Source of the DNA: Chryseobacterium geocarposphaerae
GTDB taxonomy: Bacteria > Bacteroidota > Bacteroidia > Flavobacteriales > Weeksellaceae
Assembly (NCBI RefSeq): GCF_002797535.1
Contig: NZ_PGFD01000001.1
Location: 2,108,001 to 2,172,000, forward strand
DNA: 64,000 bases
Direction of reading: 5' to 3'
The position numbers and the translations under genes were made by a program. This document shows positions 61,156-64,000 of the stretch, piece by piece (the first letter of the stretch is position 1; every line of letters starts with the position of its first letter). The notes below the pieces were generated by a model. It was not told the origin of the DNA. It worked only from the letters and a program-made list of their open reading frames with translations, and did no database searches.

Positions 61156-62361
61156 ATGCCTAATATTTCAAACAGAGCACAACAGATGCCGCCTTCACCG
61201 GTGAGAAAACTGGTACCTTTTGCATTGAAAGCAAAACAGAAAGGAACTAAAGTATACCACCTTAATATCGGACAGCCTGATATTGAAACTCCTGAAACAG
61301 CATTAAATGCTTTAAAAAACATTGATTTAAAAGTATTGGAATATGCTCTTTCCGAAGGAAATTTAGACTATAGAAAAGCTCTTACTGAATATTACCATTC
61401 TTTAGACTTCACAGATCTTACGCCTGATAACTTTATTGTAACCAACGGAGGTTCAGAAGCTTTAAATTTCGCCATTTCAACATTATGCGATGACGGAGAC
61501 GAGGTGATCATTCCTGAACCCTATTATGCAAATTACAACGGATTTACAAGCACTTTTAATGTTCATGTAGTGGCAGTTCCGTCAACCATTGATACAGGTT
61601 TTGCCCTTCCTCCAATTGAAGAATTCGAAAAGAAGATCACAGAAAAAACAAGAGCAATCGTTATCTGTAATCCTGGAAATCCGACAGGATATCTTTACAC
61701 CCGTGAAGAATTGCAGAAATTAGCAGAAATTGCCTTAAAATATGACATTGTAGTAATCTCTGATGAAGTATACAGAGAATATGTATATGACGGGAAACAG
61801 CAAATCTCAATGCTTGCTTTCCCTGAACTAAGCGAAAACTGTATTATTATTGATTCGGAATCCAAACGTTATTCTATGTGCGGAGTAAGAATCGGGTGCA
61901 TGATTACGCGTTCTAAAAAAATTCACGATGCAGCCATGCTTTTTGCACAGGCAAGACTGAGCCCTGTTCTTTTAGGTCAAATTGCAGCCACTGCCGCGCA
62001 TCAAAATGACGGAGCTTACATCAGAGCTGTAAGAGAAGAATATACTCACAGAAGAAATGTATTGGTAGATTTACTGAATGCTATTCCGGGAGTAATTTGT
62101 CCAAAACCAAAAGGAGCTTTTTATTGTGTGGCTGAACTTCCTGTTGACGACAGTGAAAAGTTTGCACAATGGTTATTAGAGAAATATTCCAATAACAACG
62201 AAACCATTATGGTTGCGCCTGCAGGAGGGTTCTACAGTGATCCTGAACTGGGTAAAAAACAGGTAAGAATAGCTTATGTGCTTAAAGAACAAGACTTAAG
62301 AAGAAGCGCAGAAATTCTAAAAGATGCTTTACAGCAGTACAAATTAGAGTTCAACCTTTAA
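61156..62361 (+). CDS. class I/II PLP aminotransferase (aspartate aminotransferase-like)
   Basis: This 401-residue cytoplasmic aminotransferase has the fold-type I pattern: HLNIGQPDIETPETALNAL, VTNGGSEALNFAIS, IICNPGNPTGYLYTREEL (Asn binding the cofactor), ISDEVYREYVYDG, and the Schiff-base Lys in SESKRYSMCGVRIGCM. The closing RIAYVLKEQDLRR supplies the substrate-carboxylate Arg. Subgroup I-gamma aspartate/tyrosine aminotransferases are the nearest match; the substrate is not fixed by sequence alone. It begins a plus-strand run with a lipoprotein and murB. Confidence 0.92.
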   Translation: MPNISNRAQQMPPSPVRKLVPFALKAKQKGTKVYHLNIGQPDIETPETALNALKNIDLKVLEYALSEGNLDYRKALTEYYHSLDFTDLTPDNFIVTNGGSEALNFAISTLCDDGDEVIIPEPYYANYNGFTSTFNVHVVAVPSTIDTGFALPPIEEFEKKITEKTRAIVICNPGNPTGYLYTREELQKLAEIALKYDIVVISDEVYREYVYDGKQQISMLAFPELSENCIIIDSESKRYSMCGVRIGCMITRSKKIHDAAMLFAQARLSPVLLGQIAATAAHQNDGAYIRAVREEYTHRRNVLVDLLNAIPGVICPKPKGAFYCVAELPVDDSEKFAQWLLEKYSNNNETIMVAPAGGFYSDPELGKKQVRIAYVLKEQDLRRSAEILKDALQQYKLEFNL

Positions 62362-62370
62362 TACATAAAA

Positions 62371-62844
62371 ATGTCAGCAATAAAATTCTTAGGTTTGAAA
62401 ATATTCTTTTCAACGGTTTTATTGCTGATTTTTTTATCCTGTAATGAGGAAGCTAAAAAAAACATTTCTGAAAGTAATAAAATTACATTTATCAGCTTCT
62501 CAAATGTAAGCGGAAATCTGGGAAATTACCGGATCATCAAAATCACCCAGGACTCCATTACATCAGAATCGGGAAATACCGCCCGACAAACTCATAAGCA
62601 ATGGGCCTCCAAAACATCTCCAAAAATTTGGAAACAACTAACTTCTTCTTTTGATCTTAAAAGTTTAAATCATATAAAAAGCTCAGAAAGCATCCAGGCC
62701 AAAGGAGGAACCGATGAAGTTTTCCAGATCAAAACTTCACAAAAATCCCATGTATATGTAAATTCTTATCATGATACTCTTCATTATAAGCAATTTGAAA
62801 GATTCAAATCACAATTAGAAAAAATTCTATCAGAACATCCATAA
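62371..62844 (+). CDS. hypothetical lipoprotein
   Basis: This 157-residue protein has a lipoprotein signal (LLLIFLSC, Cys at residue 24) and a basic body without a family I recognise; ITFISFSNVSGNLGNYRIIK and QKSHVYVNSYHDTLHYKQFE are its longest regular segments. It starts nine bases after the aminotransferase stop and three bases before murB, so it sits inside the operon. Role unknown. Confidence 0.75.
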   Translation: MSAIKFLGLKIFFSTVLLLIFLSCNEEAKKNISESNKITFISFSNVSGNLGNYRIIKITQDSITSESGNTARQTHKQWASKTSPKIWKQLTSSFDLKSLNHIKSSESIQAKGGTDEVFQIKTSQKSHVYVNSYHDTLHYKQFERFKSQLEKILSEHP

Positions 62845-62847
62845 CTC

Positions 62848-63867
62848 ATGCAAGAAAATTTTTCATTAAAAGCTTACAATACTTTCGGAGTAGAAGCTAA
62901 AGCAAAATATTTTGTTGAAGTCACCACCGTAGAAGAACTAAAGGAAGCCATCAGCTTTTCAAATTCTCAAATACCCAAAACCCCCGTCCTGTTTCTTGGG
63001 GGCGGAAGTAATATTTTATTCACCAAGGACTTTGACGGACTTGCTATTAAGCTGAATCTGACAGGCATTTCAGAACAGGTTATTAATGAAAACGAGGTAT
63101 GGATAACTGCTAAAGCAGGCGAAAACTGGCATAATTTCGTTATGCACTGCCTGGATAAAAACTATGGTGGACTGGAAAACCTTTCTCTTATTCCCGGAAA
63201 TGTAGGAACTTCTCCCATGCAAAATATCGGAGCTTACGGAACTGAAATAAAAGACATCTTTGTGAGCTGTAAGGTTTTGGATCTGGAGAGTCTGGAGCTT
63301 AAAACATTCGATCTTGAAGAATGTAGATTCGGATACAGAGATTCGATTTTTAAACAAGAAGGAAAAGGAAAATATGTGATTCTGGAAGTCACCTTTAAGC
63401 TTACCACCAAAAATCATATCATTAAAACAGAATACGGAGCTATCAAATCCGAGCTGGAAAATTTAGGCATTGAAAGTCCGACAATTCAGGATGTTTCAAA
63501 AGCTGTAATTAATATCCGGCAAAGTAAACTTCCGGATCCAAAAGAAACCGGAAATGCAGGAAGTTTTTTCAAAAACCCTACGATTCCTTTAGCTCAATTT
63601 GAAAAATTAAAAGAGAAATTTGAAAATATTCAAGGCTACCCCAACGGAAACTTCGTTAAAGTCCCGGCTGGCTGGCTGATTGAACAATCCGGCTGGAAAG
63701 GAAAACAGATCGGCAATGTTGCTTCTCATAAGCTTCAGGCATTAGTGATCATCAATGCAACAGGAAATGCGACAGGAAAAGAAGTGTTTGAGTTTTCTAC
63801 TGAAATTATCAATTCTGTGAAAGAAAAATACGGAATTGAACTGGAAAGGGAAGTGAATATTATTTGA
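62848..63867 (+). CDS. murB: UDP-N-acetylenolpyruvoylglucosamine reductase
   Basis: MurB reduces the enolpyruvyl product of MurA to UDP-MurNAc using NADPH and FAD. The FAD-binding block is FLGGGSNILFTKDFDG, followed by IPGNVGTSPMQNIGAYG; the catalytic Ser lies in GNAGSFFKNP and the Glu near the C-terminal end. The C-terminal Tyr-loop segment and 339-residue length fit the type I (E. coli-like) enzyme. murA is 9 kb away, so the two are not linked. Confidence 0.95.
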   Translation: MQENFSLKAYNTFGVEAKAKYFVEVTTVEELKEAISFSNSQIPKTPVLFLGGGSNILFTKDFDGLAIKLNLTGISEQVINENEVWITAKAGENWHNFVMHCLDKNYGGLENLSLIPGNVGTSPMQNIGAYGTEIKDIFVSCKVLDLESLELKTFDLEECRFGYRDSIFKQEGKGKYVILEVTFKLTTKNHIIKTEYGAIKSELENLGIESPTIQDVSKAVINIRQSKLPDPKETGNAGSFFKNPTIPLAQFEKLKEKFENIQGYPNGNFVKVPAGWLIEQSGWKGKQIGNVASHKLQALVIINATGNATGKEVFEFSTEIINSVKEKYGIELEREVNII

Positions 63868-63875
63868 TATTTAAA

Positions 63876-64000
63876 ATGGCAAAAAATTTAACCGAAAAAG
63901 AATTTAAAAAACTTATCAAGAAGCATATTGACAGAACTAATTTTGTAAAAGTTAATCTTCAGGATGACTTGTCAGTATTAGGTTTTATAGTGAAAGCATC
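63876..64000 (+). CDS. start of an unidentified gene, cut by the window end
   Basis: ATG at 63876 opens at least 41 codons (MAKNLTEKEFKKLIKKHIDR and on), eight bases after the murB stop. It is Lys-rich and shows no known domain in the visible part. Confidence 0.5.
   Translation, partial: MAKNLTEKEFKKLIKKHIDRTNFVKVNLQDDLSVLGFIVKA

Overview
This is an AT-rich chromosomal window from a member of the Bacteroidota, most likely a Chryseobacterium-like flavobacterium (Weeksellaceae). Support comes from a type IX secretion C-terminal sorting domain, a TonB-dependent receptor paired with a lipoprotein, Bacteroidota-only families (START-like, DUF4290, OstA-like, DUF6341/DUF6427-like proteins), absence of obvious Shine-Dalgarno sequences, and more than twenty TAnnTTTG promoter -7 boxes just upstream of start codons. 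Most of the window is ordinary core genome in short operons, often closed by clear hairpin terminators.

Layout. 1-7 kb: flippase-like membrane protein, panD, an HU protein, pdxH facing yqgE, a cell-wall amidase, a class IV aminotransferase, a START-like protein and a class III aminotransferase. 7-15 kb: an OstA-like protein with a Fur-family regulator, Kup potassium transporter, pdhB, a DUF2147 protein and an LTA-synthase-like sulfatase. 15-21 kb: pssA, a DnaQ-like exonuclease, a thioredoxin, a FAH-family enzyme, a universal stress protein and conserved small proteins. 20.6-29.6 kb: M16 peptidase, LolA-like protein, trigger factor, then a TonB receptor/lipoprotein pair preceded by a small CxxCH protein. 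29.8-36.5 kb: ABC-F protein, M15-like peptidase, aquaporin, a LuxE-like protein carrying a repeat inside its coding sequence, lpxH, queD and a thioesterase. 36.5-41.3 kb: the glyoxylate bypass (aceB, aceA) divergent from a RamB/ScfR-like regulator. 41.3-45.2 kb: comF, an alpha/beta hydrolase, upp, der and tRNA-Gln.

The accessory part lies between tRNA-Gln (45.1 kb) and katG (48.7 kb). It holds a broken gene fragment, a small putative immunity gene, a large HExxH metallopeptidase toxin whose last 45 codons are in another frame, and the 3' remnant of a methionine aminopeptidase gene. From 48.6 kb to the end: katG with an OxyR-type site, a DCC-family protein, DUF4290-murA, lemA-DUF2207, an orphan NIL-domain protein under an unusual palindromic promoter, a permuted papain-like hydrolase, a DUF1801 protein, a large FN3/T9SS protein, an aminotransferase, a lipoprotein, murB and a truncated start of one more gene.

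The signals most worth following are the toxin/immunity locus with its one-base lesion, the twin GCGA-N4-TCGC sites between aceB and its regulator, the -7 box sitting in the loop of a 15-bp inverted repeat, the repeat translated inside the luxE-like gene, and the set of promoters so close to start codons that leaderless mRNAs are predicted. I found no CRISPR array, integrase, insertion sequence or prophage.
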